Positions 47,000-56,165 of a stretch of 64,000 nucleotides of DNA are shown one piece after another; positions within the stretch are counted from its first letter, which is position 1, and every line of letters begins with the position of its first letter. Position numbers and translations under genes: made by a program. The stretch covers positions 283,694-347,693 of the forward strand of contig NZ_JAFBED010000005.1 of the NCBI RefSeq assembly GCF_016908565.1. The letters are read 5' to 3'. The notes under the pieces are model-generated. The model saw only the letters and a program-made list of their open reading frames with translations, made no database searches and was not told where the DNA came from. Origin of the DNA: Sutcliffiella tianshenii (GTDB taxonomy: Bacteria; Bacillota; Bacilli; Bacillales; Bacillaceae_I).

Positions 47000-47926
47000 T
47001 TAGTTCAAGTCAATACGTTTGTTAATTAAACGGTATGTGATATCCACCAAAAAGTTTACTGCCACGAATAGCACTGCACATACAAGTATGGTTCCCTGCA
47101 CCATAGGGAAATCGCGTCTGCTGATGGATTCGATGATCAGACGCCCTAATCCATTTACCGCAAAAACAGTTTCTGTGATGACCGCTCCTCCAAGCAATCC
47201 ACCAAACTGCAAACCTACTACAGTTACAACCGGGATCAAGGCATTACGAAGCGCATGCTTATAGATGACCAATCTATCACTTACACCTTTCGCATAGGCT
47301 GTACGGATGTAATCCTGATTGATTACCTCGAGCATGCTCGAGCGGGTCATACGGGCAATGATCGCCGCACCACCAGTTCCAAGTGTAATGACCGGCAACA
47401 CCATTTGCTTCCAGCTGCTGCCCCATCCTGCAACCGGCAGGATTCCCAGATTCACAGAGAAGAAATAGATTAACATGATCCCGAGCCAGAAGTTTGGCAT
47501 GGAAAGTCCGAATAAAGCGACAATCATAATGGAAGTGTCCGCAAAGGAATATTTTCTCGTCGCGGAAATGATACCAGCGATAAGTCCGAGGATGACCGCC
47601 AATATTGTCCCCCACAATGCAAGCTCCAACGTAATCCAAAATCTCATATCGAAAATCTCGCTTGTTACAGAACGGTTTGTCCGAATGGAGTTTCCTAAAT
47701 CACCTTGAACTGCATTCACAACATATCGGAAGTACTGCTCATGATATGGATCATTCAGGCCTAACTTATCACGCATCGCTTCTACCTGTTCCGGGCTTGC
47801 CTGCTCACCTGACATGATTTGTGCAGGATCACCTGGTATGAGATGCATCATGAGGAATACCGCCAAGGTTACACCGATCATTACTGGTATCGTTTGAAAA
47901 AGTCTACGAATGATATAGATAAACAT
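47000..47926 (-). CDS. Peptide ABC transporter permease (DppB/OppB type)
   Basis: 308 aa, six helices. 'FIYIIRRLFQTIPVMIGVTL' at the start and the EAA-loop region 'YIRTAYAKGVSDRLVIYKHALRN' are typical of DppB. Forms the channel with the DppC-type permease. AGAAGGTG ribosome-binding site before ATG 47926; 17 nt separate it from the upstream permease stop. Confidence 0.93.
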   Translation of the reverse strand: MFIYIIRRLFQTIPVMIGVTLAVFLMMHLIPGDPAQIMSGEQASPEQVEAMRDKLGLNDPYHEQYFRYVVNAVQGDLGNSIRTNRSVTSEIFDMRFWITLELALWGTILAVILGLIAGIISATRKYSFADTSIMIVALFGLSMPNFWLGIMLIYFFSVNLGILPVAGWGSSWKQMVLPVITLGTGGAAIIARMTRSSMLEVINQDYIRTAYAKGVSDRLVIYKHALRNALIPVVTVVGLQFGGLLGGAVITETVFAVNGLGRLIIESISRRDFPMVQGTILVCAVLFVAVNFLVDITYRLINKRIDLN

Positions 47927-47943
47927 GCTGATTCACCTTCTCA

Positions 47944-48849
47944 CTAATTATTTTTCGTTTTCGGATCTAACGCATCACGCAAACCATCGCCAAACAAGTT
48001 GAACCCGATAACCACCAGTAAAATGGCGATACCAGGAAACAATGTGATGTGCGGGGCTTGCGAAATATAATGACGGCCTGCACTTAACATGGCTCCCCAC
48101 TCTGCTGTAGGCGGTTTCGTACCTAATCCCAAAAACGACAGGGCACTGGCAGTAATGATTGCAGATGCAATGTACAGCGTGGCCTGAACAATAATCGGCG
48201 AGAGGATGTTAGGTAAAATATGCTTAAAGATGATTCGGAAATCACTCGATCCCATCGCTCTGATTGCATCAATGAACTCAAGCTTCTTGATGCTCAGGGT
48301 TGATCCCCTTACAATCCGTGCGAATGTCGGGACAGCGAAGAATGCAACAGCATAGATAACATTGATCGTGCTTGCCCCAAGGACACTTACAATCGCAAGC
48401 GCCAAAAGAATACCCGGAAATGCTAGTAGAACGTCACAGATTCTCATAATCAAGGAATCTATCCATCTTCCATAATAGCCGGCAATGATTCCTAAAATAA
48501 CCCCGGCAACAGCACCCAATAGAGTTGATAGAAACCCGACGGTCAAGGAGACCCTGGCCCCGAAAAGCAAGCGGCTGAAAATATCCCTTCCAACATCATC
48601 CGTACCTAGCCAATGTTCAGACGATGGACTTTGCAGTTTGTCGGTGACGACCATTTCATTTGGGTCATGTGTGGCCAAAAGAGGGGCCAGTATTGCCATC
48701 AATACAAAAAACAAAACGATAAATGCCCCGGCCATCGCGGCCTTATTTTTGGCAAGCTTCTTATAGAGAGCTTTCCAGCGCACAGCTTTCGTACTCTGGC
48801 CACTCACAGGAACTCCCGGTGGTGATGATTGAAGTTGTGGTTGATCCAT
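47944..48849 (-). CDS. Peptide ABC transporter permease (DppC/OppC type)
   Basis: 301 aa. A cytosolic Pro/Gln-rich head (1-25) precedes OppC_N and six helices; the EAA loop reads 'EFIDAIRAMGSSDFRIIFKHILPN'-like and 'HWLGTDDVGRDIFSRLLFGA' is a DppC hallmark. First gene of the four-gene operon; the binding-protein gene is divergent instead of co-transcribed. Confidence 0.93.
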   Translation of the reverse strand: MDQPQLQSSPPGVPVSGQSTKAVRWKALYKKLAKNKAAMAGAFIVLFFVLMAILAPLLATHDPNEMVVTDKLQSPSSEHWLGTDDVGRDIFSRLLFGARVSLTVGFLSTLLGAVAGVILGIIAGYYGRWIDSLIMRICDVLLAFPGILLALAIVSVLGASTINVIYAVAFFAVPTFARIVRGSTLSIKKLEFIDAIRAMGSSDFRIIFKHILPNILSPIIVQATLYIASAIITASALSFLGLGTKPPTAEWGAMLSAGRHYISQAPHITLFPGIAILLVVIGFNLFGDGLRDALDPKTKNN

Positions 48850-49204
48850 ATCCTCTTCTCCCCTTCATAGGTTTGTAACATTAAAACTATTCTAATAATT
48901 TTAATAACTAGAATCTATGATAGCTATAAAGTCGCAATATTACAATAGTTTTCAATCGAGCAAACTGCACAATAATTATTTTGATTTGTGAACTAAAATT
49001 AATATTTCTACTATCTAAATATCTCGTATTTTACATAACTGTAATAATTCAATTCGAATATCGAAATTATTATTACAAAAATATTAAAATTTCAACAAAT
49101 TAGACTCTTGTGAATTTTTAATTTTTAGATTATTATAAAATTCAATCGTGGCTTATCCATCGATTAGCTGTGTACAAAACATAATATCAAGGGGGAAAAG
49201 GTAC
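48850..49204. promoter_or_regulatory. AT-rich divergent control region with a long palindrome
   Basis: 355 bp, strongly AT-rich. TGTAATAATT...AATTATTATTACA forms an imperfect inverted repeat at about 49040-49077. It lies between the transport operon and the substrate-binding gene and could serve both. The regulator is not identifiable. Confidence 0.5.
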
Positions 49205-50782
49205 ATGAAGTCAAAAAAGAATGTATTTCTTATGCTTCTTCTGTCACTCATGCTTGTTCTATCGGCATGTAGCGGCGGAAACAGCAGCAACAAAACAGAT
49301 GGGGATACTCCTGGTGAAGATGCCGGTAAAGAAGGCGGAGAGTTAGTATTTGTCATCTCTCAAGATGCGCCGACACTTGATCCTCACGGAATGAATGACA
49401 CTGCGACAACAAACGCAACTACTCAATTATTTGACCGTCTAACGGAATATGATGCTGACGGCAGCGTAGTACCTGCACTTGCCGAGTCTTTCGAAGCGGT
49501 GGATGACACTACTTGGGAATTCAAATTAAAAGAAGGCGTTAAATTCCATGATGGCACTGACTTCAATGCAGATGCCGTTAAAATGACGATCGAACGCATC
49601 ATCGATCCTGAATTCGCTTCTCCACGTGCTGTAGTTTTGAACATGATCAAAGAAGTAGTAGTAGTGGATGACTACACTGTTCAATTCAAGACAGAAAAAC
49701 CATTCGCTCCACTACCAGCTCACTTGGCACATAATGCTGGTTCCATCATCGCTCCTTCTGCAATTGAAGAAGAAAACAGCGGCGGTAAAAAAGTTTCTGA
49801 AAACCCAGTTGGAACTGGTCCTTTCAAATTCGTTTCCTGGGCTACCGGGTCTGAAATGATCTTTGAAAAGAACGCTGACTATTGGGGAGAAAAGAAAGCT
49901 GCTGTAGATACTTTGAAATTCGTAGTTGTACCTGAGCAAGCTACTCGTATGGCAATGCTTGAAACTGGTGATGCTCATGTAGCACAAGTTGGTGCATCTG
50001 ATGTTGAGCGTGCTAAAGGAATGGCTGATGTTACAATCACTTCCGAAAAGAGTACTCGTATGGACTACTTAGGATTCAACATGCAAAAAGCTCCTTACGA
50101 CAACCTGAAAGTACGTCAAGCAATCTCCATGGCAATCAACAAATCCGACGTTGTTGACGGAATCCTTGATGGCCAAGGTGTAGCTGCCGTTGGACCACTT
50201 GCACCAACAGTTGTAGGAAACTACCAAGACTTGAAGCCTTTAGAATATGACGTAGAAGCTGCAAAGAAATTAATGGCAGAAGCTGGATTTGCTGACGGAT
50301 TTGAAACTACTCTATTCGTTAACGAAGGAAACAAAGAGCGTGCTGACATTGCACTTCTAGTACAAGATCAATTAGCTGATATCGGAATCACTGTAAACAT
50401 CGAAACAATCGAGTGGGGTGCATTCCTTGAGAAGACTGCTGCAGGTGAGCACGAGCTATTCATCCTTGGATGGACTACTGTAACAGCTGACGCAGACTAC
50501 GGTCTATATGCATTGTTCCATTCTTCCGCTTTCGGTGCGCCTGGTAACCGTTCATTCTACAAGAACGAAAGAGTTGATGAACTTCTTGACCTTGGACGTT
50601 CTGAAACAGACCAAGCTAAGCGTGACGAAGCATACAAAGAAATCTCTGAAATCCTTGTAGAAGAAGCTCCAATGGTTTACTTGCAGCACCCGGACTTCAT
50701 CTACGGAACAAATGGTGTGGCTTCTGGTTTATTCGTAAACTTCAGTGGTACTCCATTCTTCAAGGATGTTAGACTAAAATAA
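49205..50782 (+). CDS. Peptide ABC transporter substrate-binding lipoprotein
   Basis: 525 aa. Signal peptide with lipobox 'LVLSACSGG' (C22), then an SBP_bac_5 domain ('FVISQDAPTLDPHGMNDTAT', 'GTGPFKFVSW', 'ISMAINKSDVVDG'). It captures di-/oligopeptides or a similar ligand for the divergent permease/ATPase operon. ATG 49205 has GGGGAAAAGG upstream; the longer frame from 49148 adds an implausible head. Codons are strongly biased to the forms of highly expressed genes compared with its neighbours, so abundance is expected to be high. Confidence 0.92.
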   Translation: MKSKKNVFLMLLLSLMLVLSACSGGNSSNKTDGDTPGEDAGKEGGELVFVISQDAPTLDPHGMNDTATTNATTQLFDRLTEYDADGSVVPALAESFEAVDDTTWEFKLKEGVKFHDGTDFNADAVKMTIERIIDPEFASPRAVVLNMIKEVVVVDDYTVQFKTEKPFAPLPAHLAHNAGSIIAPSAIEEENSGGKKVSENPVGTGPFKFVSWATGSEMIFEKNADYWGEKKAAVDTLKFVVVPEQATRMAMLETGDAHVAQVGASDVERAKGMADVTITSEKSTRMDYLGFNMQKAPYDNLKVRQAISMAINKSDVVDGILDGQGVAAVGPLAPTVVGNYQDLKPLEYDVEAAKKLMAEAGFADGFETTLFVNEGNKERADIALLVQDQLADIGITVNIETIEWGAFLEKTAAGEHELFILGWTTVTADADYGLYALFHSSAFGAPGNRSFYKNERVDELLDLGRSETDQAKRDEAYKEISEILVEEAPMVYLQHPDFIYGTNGVASGLFVNFSGTPFFKDVRLK

Positions 50783-50793
50783 TCGTTTCATAA

Positions 50794-50832
50794 AAAGATC
50801 CTCCGCTTCTCGAAGTGGAGGATCTTTCTTTG
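50794..50832. terminator. Bidirectional terminator
   Basis: AAAGATCCTCC-gcttctcgaagt-GGAGGATCTTTC between the binding-protein gene and the convergent SdpI-like gene. Confidence 0.88.
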
Positions 50833-50838
50833 TTTCTT

Positions 50839-51450
50839 CTATATGGACTGTACTTTTTTATAAGAGACAATGAGGATACTGATGAGAGTCAGTGCAAGTA
50901 AAATGAAAAAGACTGGCAATGTCATGGCTTCTGGCAATAGAATGCTTGCAACCATCAAAATCCCTCCGATGATCATAGGATAGGAAGCAGGGCGGATGAT
51001 CTTATTCCATGCCTGATTGATGGAATGGACTTTCTCATTCCGGGAAGATTGTTCTGGAAGCTTAAATCTAGGAAGGGTATTGGCAGTAGCAACCAAGGAA
51101 AAACCGACAATCAGGGGCACCAGCGTCAACAGGTTGAAGCTGTTTCCCGAAACGGTATAAAGAAGCGCGATATGAAACAGGAAAAACAGAAATGTAAAGG
51201 AAAGGAATATACTTTCAAGTCCGTCTTTATATCTTGCATAGTAGTTTTGCAGTGCCTTTTGTCTCGAAAACAACAGCAAGTTACCATTCATGAGAACCAG
51301 TGTTAAAGGAAGCACCCACACAATTACCTCCTCCTTTCCGTATCTTTCATCCACCACCTGCATATCCGAACCTATAAAATAGAAACTTGCTCCAAAAGCA
51401 ATAAGTAAAAGCATTACAATCAAACTCTTTTTTATCATGTGTTTGGTCAT
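50839..51450 (-). CDS. SdpI-family membrane protein
   Basis: 203 aa with six predicted helices. The C-terminal half 'LIVGFSLVATANTLPRFKLP' and 'PASYPMIIGGILMVASILLP' resembles the SdpI/YhfL domain, the immunity and signal-sensing protein against the SdpC toxin in B. subtilis. It lies 4 nt after an SdpR-like gene. No sdpABC toxin genes are present, so it is an orphan. The N-terminal half is more divergent than usual. Confidence 0.78.
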   Translation of the reverse strand: MTKHMIKKSLIVMLLLIAFGASFYFIGSDMQVVDERYGKEEVIVWVLPLTLVLMNGNLLLFSRQKALQNYYARYKDGLESIFLSFTFLFFLFHIALLYTVSGNSFNLLTLVPLIVGFSLVATANTLPRFKLPEQSSRNEKVHSINQAWNKIIRPASYPMIIGGILMVASILLPEAMTLPVFFILLALTLISILIVSYKKVQSI

Positions 51451-51454
51451 CCCC

Positions 51455-51718
51455 TTATCTTTGGTTAAACTGAATTATCCACTTCATAACATCCTGAAAC
51501 ACACTGGAATTTAAAGAATAATACACATACTGTCCTTTTTTTTCTGCATAAACCAGATTTGCATTTTTCAATACCGATAGATGCTGTGAAATTCCCGGCT
51601 TGCTCATCTCAAAGTGATCAGCAATTTCCCCAACAGTAAGATCCCCATCACGTAGCAAATCCAGAATCTTTCTCCGGTTTTCATCAGACAAGGCTTTGAA
51701 CAATTCATTGATTGACAC
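51455..51718 (-). CDS. ArsR-family repressor, SdpR-like
   Basis: An 87-aa winged helix: 'LFKALSDENRRKILDLLRDG', recognition helix 'MSKPGISQHLSVLKNANLV', wing 'AEKKGQYVYYSL'. No metal-binding cysteines, consistent with SdpR, which is controlled by sequestration to SdpI at the membrane. GTG start at 51718 with AGGAGG 7 nt upstream. A perfect 14-bp palindrome sits in the promoter, implying autoregulation. Confidence 0.86.
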   Translation of the reverse strand: MSINELFKALSDENRRKILDLLRDGDLTVGEIADHFEMSKPGISQHLSVLKNANLVYAEKKGQYVYYSLNSSVFQDVMKWIIQFNQR

Positions 51719-51741
51719 ACAGGATCCTCCTTTTAAGCATT

Positions 51742-51755
51742 TAAGTAATTACTTA
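51742..51755. promoter_or_regulatory. Perfect palindrome upstream of the sdpR-like gene
   Basis: TAAGTAATTACTTA, 14 bp, just downstream of a TATAAT-like -10 on the reverse strand and 24 nt before the GTG start. Probable SdpR-type autoregulatory operator. Confidence 0.7.
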
Positions 51756-51803
51756 TTTAATTATATAATAGTGGCAAAAAGCTAATATTGCAAGCAATAG
51801 TCG

Positions 51804-51840
51804 AAAAAAAAACGCTGGGTCATTAATCCAAGCGTTTTTA
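51804..51840 (-). terminator. Terminator of the 225-aa gene
   Basis: Reverse strand AAAAACGCTTGG-attaatga-CCCAGCGTTTTTTTTT; follows the stop of the unknown gene. Confidence 0.82.
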
Positions 51841-52515
51841 TCTAACTTCAATCTCCTCTTTCCAACTACTTGTCTTTGAACTAACAACAATTAAATTATC
51901 ATTAACCCATTTAAGATTACCCAGAAATCTTGCATAAACAATTTCATTCCCTACTTCTTCAACAAGTAATTGGTCAATAATTTTCAGCCCTTTATCATTA
52001 TATATCTCGCATCTTAGCTGAAATCCTTCCGAACGATGTATCCCTCTCAAAATAGCCATTTTTTTTCGATTTGGACTTTTCCTTGGAGTTTTGTCAACTA
52101 AAAACACAATTTCATAATTTCGTCTTACAATTTCAGAAAGTGCTTCTTCAACACAAGATAATATCTCTGCAGCAGAAAACTTTGAGTATACCCCTAATGC
52201 AGGCACAATATAAGCTTTGACCAAATCAGAAAATGCATCAAATCTTACTTGATCTGAATCTAATTCCAAGAAGTTCATAAAATCATAGGCAACCAATATT
52301 TTAATCTCTCCCGCGGCATGGCTCTCATCAAAAGTAAGTTCTTTATTGGAATCTGCAAAACAATATACAACAATACTTTCAAACTGGCCTAATTGAACAC
52401 CTAATTCAGCTAACTTAGTTGAGAAAATCAATTCAAAGGCTCTCATTTCATGTAATTTATCATAAAGTTTACGTTGACGATTTTTCCTCCAGTCCAAAAA
52501 ACGAATGCTTAGCAT
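51838..52515 (-). CDS. Hypothetical protein of unknown family
   Basis: 225 aa, soluble, mixed alpha/beta. It opens with a basic stretch 'FLDWRKNRQRKLYDKLHEMR' and contains 'SIVVYCFADSNKELTFDESH' and 'NYEIVFLVDKTPRKSPNRKK'. No signal peptide, membrane segment or recognised motif. Its sequence is clearly more AT-rich than the adjacent yhbH/kinase genes, which may mark recent acquisition. A weak upstream site makes ATG 52515 tentative. It could be an immunity- or nuclease-associated protein, but nothing proves this. Confidence 0.6.
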   Translation of the reverse strand: MLSIRFLDWRKNRQRKLYDKLHEMRAFELIFSTKLAELGVQLGQFESIVVYCFADSNKELTFDESHAAGEIKILVAYDFMNFLELDSDQVRFDAFSDLVKAYIVPALGVYSKFSAAEILSCVEEALSEIVRRNYEIVFLVDKTPRKSPNRKKMAILRGIHRSEGFQLRCEIYNDKGLKIIDQLLVEEVGNEIVYARFLGNLKWVNDNLIVVSSKTSSWKEEIEVR

Positions 52516-52566
52516 TTGCTGATAATCCTTTCCCGTAATTTAAGTATATTATTGAATTTGAATCCT

Positions 52567-53814
52567 TCAGTCCGCTAACGGTATCCTTATCCAGAAAGTC
52601 GTTCCTTTGCCATACTCACTCGAAACATCTATCCTTCCTTTAAGCAGTTGAATAATCTGAAAGGAAATGGTCAAACCGATTCCCGTACCCATATCTTTCG
52701 TCGAATAGAAAGGGGTGCCAATCCTGCTTAACTGCGAGGGACTCATCCCGATCCCATCATCTGATACTTCTATCACTGCATCATCATTTTTCCGGAAAGC
52801 ATGAACCTTTATTGTTCCACCCTCTCCTATGGCTTCTATCCCATTCTTGATGATGTTGATCAGAACTTGTTTCACTTCATCCTTATTGGCTTTTATGTAT
52901 AATTCATCTTCTATAGAGTGCAAAAAAGTGATGTTCTGAATATTCGTATATGTGGACATCAGCTGCACCACATTTTCAATCTCCTTTGTCAGATCCATCA
53001 CATTGAATTCCATCTTGTTCGGTTTTGCAAGAGATAGATAGTCCTGGATGATGGCTTGAGCCCGATCGAGTTCCCCTATCGATATTTCAATATATTTCTT
53101 TTGGGATTCATTCAAATTTTCATCCGTGCTCATCAGTTGAAGGAAACCGCGGGTCGAGGTCATAGGATTTCTCACTTCATGCGCAACGGAGGCTGCAAGT
53201 TCACTGACGACCTTCAATTTTTCTGACCGTTGCAGTTCTCGTTGCAGATTCATCTGCATATTCAAGTTTTCAATGATCAGCATAACTGTTATCAAAGTCA
53301 CCAAAGTAACCATCGAAACAAGGATTGTAACGAAGATCTCCCCATGTTCATTCAACAGGATCAAACGTACCGTCCTTGTCAGTGTAACGAAGAGGAATAG
53401 AATGGAAACGACCATAATCTTATACGTTTTCTTCATTCCTTGAAACCACATGGAAAAGATGGATAATAACACGGCGAGAATAGCATAGTTCACTACCATG
53501 ATCAGAAAACCCGGTTCTTCCAGAATGAACAGGTATCCAAGCATCGCCAACATCAAAGTAATGCCCAGAATCCATCCTCCGTAAATAAATGCAAGAATGA
53601 TAGGAATGATTTTCTGGTCGTAGCTGTCTCCATTGCTCACTTCAATCGGAAATGACATCGTAAAGATGAGCATAATCAGCAATACCATGAGAAATTCATA
53701 ATTGATCCTTTTCGTGAAATCCGTTATGCCTTTGCTTAAAAATTGATGATAAAAAAGAATAGGAAATAAAATGATTAAGACATGATACAAAACATGCCCG
53801 ATATTTTCAAACAT
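52567..53814 (-). CDS. KinB-like sporulation sensor histidine kinase
   Basis: 415 aa. Six membrane helices (about 10-185) without an extracellular domain, then HisKA with H212 in 'VAHEVRNPMTSTRGFLQLM', N-box 'INIIKNGIEAIG', G1 'VSDDGIGM', F 'PFYSTKDMG' and G2 'GTGIGLTIS'. KinB-type kinases phosphorylate Spo0F at the start of sporulation. All catalytic motifs are intact, unlike the relative at 27337-28641. AGGAGAG lies upstream of ATG 53814; a longer frame lacks a site. Confidence 0.88.
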   Translation of the reverse strand: MFENIGHVLYHVLIILFPILFYHQFLSKGITDFTKRINYEFLMVLLIMLIFTMSFPIEVSNGDSYDQKIIPIILAFIYGGWILGITLMLAMLGYLFILEEPGFLIMVVNYAILAVLLSIFSMWFQGMKKTYKIMVVSILFLFVTLTRTVRLILLNEHGEIFVTILVSMVTLVTLITVMLIIENLNMQMNLQRELQRSEKLKVVSELAASVAHEVRNPMTSTRGFLQLMSTDENLNESQKKYIEISIGELDRAQAIIQDYLSLAKPNKMEFNVMDLTKEIENVVQLMSTYTNIQNITFLHSIEDELYIKANKDEVKQVLINIIKNGIEAIGEGGTIKVHAFRKNDDAVIEVSDDGIGMSPSQLSRIGTPFYSTKDMGTGIGLTISFQIIQLLKGRIDVSSEYGKGTTFWIRIPLAD

Positions 53815-53912
53815 ACCAACTCTCCTACAGGCCAAGTCTCGACATTAATAGACGTAATTATTATTACTTCTATGTACTTCGACTTTCTCATCATTATCTC
53901 CTTCTGGCAAAC

Positions 53913-53947
53913 AAAAGAAAAACCAGCTCAATTGGCTGGTTTTTCTT
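53913..53947. terminator. Terminator of yhbH
   Basis: AAAGAAAAACCAGC-tcaatt-GGCTGGTTTTTCTTT; A and T tracts on both sides. Confidence 0.88.
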
Positions 53948-55116
53948 TAAGCATATTTCTTTTCCTGTTCTTTCTTAAAGAACTCCTTCATCGCATGAAA
54001 AACGTCAGGCTTCTGCTTCAGGATATAGTGTCGGAACTTTTCATCATTGACATTTTTATAGGCGGACATGAGAGTCGAGTGCCTATTATACTGATTTACC
54101 TCTCCATAGCCAAACATATTGGATACCTTCATCAGCTCCCCTACCAGCTTCACACAGCGTTGATTATCAGAGGTCAGGTTATCTCCATCTGAAAAGTGGA
54201 AAGGATAAATATTGAAACGCGTTGGATTGTATTTTGTATCGATCAGTTCCAATGCTTTGCGATACGCGGATGAGCAGATGGTACCACCGCTCTCCCCCTT
54301 GGAGAAGAAGTCCTCTTCACTTACGACCTTCGCTTCCGTATGATGGGCAATGAATTCAATTTCCACTGTTTCATACTTCGTGCGAAGGAAGCGGGTCATC
54401 CAGAAAAAGAAACTTCTGGCCATGTACTTTTCCCACATCCCCATCGATCCGCTCGTATCCATCATCATCAGCACCACTGCCTTCGAATCCGGTTTCACCA
54501 CTTCATTCCAGGTCTTGAATTTCAGGTCCTCCTGAAAAATAGGGTGGAAGCTCGCTGTCCCTGTCATGGCGTTCCGTTTGTATGCAGACATCATCGTACG
54601 CTTCTTATCGATATTTCCCATTAACCCTGTTCGTCTTATATCATTGAATTCATAGTGCTCAATTATATTTTCATCTCGTTCCTTTTGCTGCAGGTTAGGA
54701 AGCTCCAACTGGTTGAATAATGCAGCTTCGAGATCCATCAGGGATACTTCCGCCTCATAATAGTCCTCACCAGCCTGATCTCCTGCTCCCTGCCCTTTTC
54801 CTGGACCCTTTTGCTGACCCGACCCGTCCCTGGCAACCACATCCCCTACCTGACTTTCTCCATCGCCTTGGCCAACATGCTTGTTTTTGTCATAATTATA
54901 ACGAATTCTGTATTCATCTAGAGACCTGATAGGAATCTTAACGACCTCTTTGCCATTTGACATTACAATATTCTCTTCTGTAATAAGATCAGGCAAATTA
55001 TTCTTGATAGCCTCCTGGACCTTTTCCTGATGGCGCTTTTGGTCGTCGTGGCCTTTTCGATGGAGGGACCAATCCTCTTTGGATACTACAAAATTCGTCT
55101 CATCTGACATCGTCAT
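53947..55116 (-). CDS. yhbH: Sporulation protein YhbH (DUF444, vWA-like)
   Basis: 389 aa. A low-complexity Gly/Gln/Asp-rich segment (about 80-120) leads to a von Willebrand A-like domain with MIDAS start 'MDTSGSMG' (D220-S224). Start '[20 protein letters not shown]' is typical of YhbH/YeaH. The family works with the PrkA/YeaG kinase and SpoVR/YcgB, and YhbH is a mother-cell sporulation protein in Bacillus. AAGGAGGG precedes ATG 55116. Confidence 0.94.
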   Translation of the reverse strand: MTMSDETNFVVSKEDWSLHRKGHDDQKRHQEKVQEAIKNNLPDLITEENIVMSNGKEVVKIPIRSLDEYRIRYNYDKNKHVGQGDGESQVGDVVARDGSGQQKGPGKGQGAGDQAGEDYYEAEVSLMDLEAALFNQLELPNLQQKERDENIIEHYEFNDIRRTGLMGNIDKKRTMMSAYKRNAMTGTASFHPIFQEDLKFKTWNEVVKPDSKAVVLMMMDTSGSMGMWEKYMARSFFFWMTRFLRTKYETVEIEFIAHHTEAKVVSEEDFFSKGESGGTICSSAYRKALELIDTKYNPTRFNIYPFHFSDGDNLTSDNQRCVKLVGELMKVSNMFGYGEVNQYNRHSTLMSAYKNVNDEKFRHYILKQKPDVFHAMKEFFKKEQEKKYA

Positions 55117-55211
55117 TCGATATCCCTCCTTTTATTTGGGTAAAAAAACTTTTCAACTTACCGGAACATTTTTGTCATAAGTCACATACTATATCTTGGT
55201 GAAATTTTAAA

Positions 55212-55245
55212 GAGACCAACCTTCTATCGAAAGAAAGGTTGGTTA
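55212..55245. other. Stem-loop in the yhbH upstream region
   Basis: GACCAACCTTC-tatcgaaag-AAAGGTTGGTT. It lies about 100 bp upstream of yhbH, after the terminator of the small gene; it may be a second terminator or a leader attenuator. No clear T run distinguishes these. Confidence 0.5.
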
Positions 55246-55390
55246 CTCTATCCTATGCAAGCATTCGAAATAATTGACAGATTTTTTAGATAATTAGGCT
55301 CATAAAACGTCAAATTCAGACAAGCGTCATTGCTTTCTTAGTATTAATAGATTTATGCAAGGGTCAGCTCGTTTTATACTGATATAGAAA

Positions 55391-55422
55391 AATAAAAAAC
55401 CTTCCGGGCTTCCGGAAGGTTT
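55391..55422 (-). terminator. Terminator of the 53-aa gene
   Basis: Reverse strand AAACCTTCCGG-aagc-CCGGAAGGTTTTTTATTTTT overlapping its stop codon. Confidence 0.85.
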
Positions 55423-55583
55423 TACTCCTTTTCATTCTCTTCATTTGCTTCATATTGTTTGGGATCTCGTTCCTGATTGGTTTTATTCTCCTTAAGCTGC
55501 TCCATTTCCTTTGCCAGCTTTTCCATTTCCTTTTCGTTTGGTGCCATTGTATTCTCAATTTCAGTAGATTTTTCTTTACTCAT
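55422..55583 (-). CDS. Small hydrophilic Glu/Lys/Asn-rich protein (53 aa)
   Basis: Starts MSKEKSTEIENTMAPNEKEM and is almost wholly charged or polar, with a probable coiled helix ('EKLAKEMEQLKEN'). GAGGTGATAACA precedes ATG 55583 and its own terminator overlaps the stop, so it is likely expressed. The location between prkA and yhbH suggests sporulation timing. No family recognised. Confidence 0.65.
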   Translation of the reverse strand: MSKEKSTEIENTMAPNEKEMEKLAKEMEQLKENKTNQERDPKQYEANEENEKE

Positions 55584-55779
55584 TGTTATCACCTCTTATT
55601 CTTAATTTTCCCATATTGCGAGGATATGAAACCATCATGTGGATGAATATGTCTTCTTACCTATGGTGGGAGAAGGAGGAGGTTTGCTGGAGTTGGTCGG
55701 ATGGTGATAAGGGAAAAGGTCGCCCGTGAGATTGAGAAGAGCTTTTGGAGGGTTGGCCTTCTTCAAGTAAAAAGTATAT

Positions 55780-56165
55780 CATAAGGCGGATGATGGACGT
55801 TTCTGTTGCCATCTTCAGGAAAAAAGGTCTTCATAAGCTTGATGATGGACGTTTTGGTCACCCTTTCCATATAAAAAGGCTTTCATAAGCTAGATGATGG
55901 ACGTTTTCCCCGTCCTTTCCATACAAAAAGGTCTTCATAAGCTTGATGATGGACGTTTTCCCCGTCCTTTCCATGCAAAAAGGCCTTCATAAGCTAGATG
56001 ATGGACGTTTATACCGTCGCCTCCATGCAAAAAGGTCTTCATAAGCCGGATGATGGACGTTTCCCCTATCCTTTCCACACAAAAAGGTCTTCATAAACCG
56101 GATGATGGACGTTTCTACGGCCATCTTCAGGCAAAAAGGCCTTCATCAAAGCGATGAAGGCCTAA
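55780..56165. repeat. 52-bp tandem stem-loop array (7 units plus terminator register)
   Basis: The phrase GATGATGGACG recurs at 55789, 55841, 55893, 55945, 55997, 56049 and 56101, all exactly 52 bp apart; an eighth register at 56153 reads GATGAAGG and forms the prkA terminator arm. Each unit has AAAAAGG(T/C)CTTCATAA followed by the weaker complement, so every unit can make an imperfect hairpin. It lies between prkA and the 53-aa gene. Nothing in it looks like a coding sequence. Confidence 0.9.

Noticed and set aside
55780..56165. CRISPR array
   Set aside because: The 52-bp units are contiguous near-identical repeats with no unique 30-40 bp spacers, and no cas genes are present.
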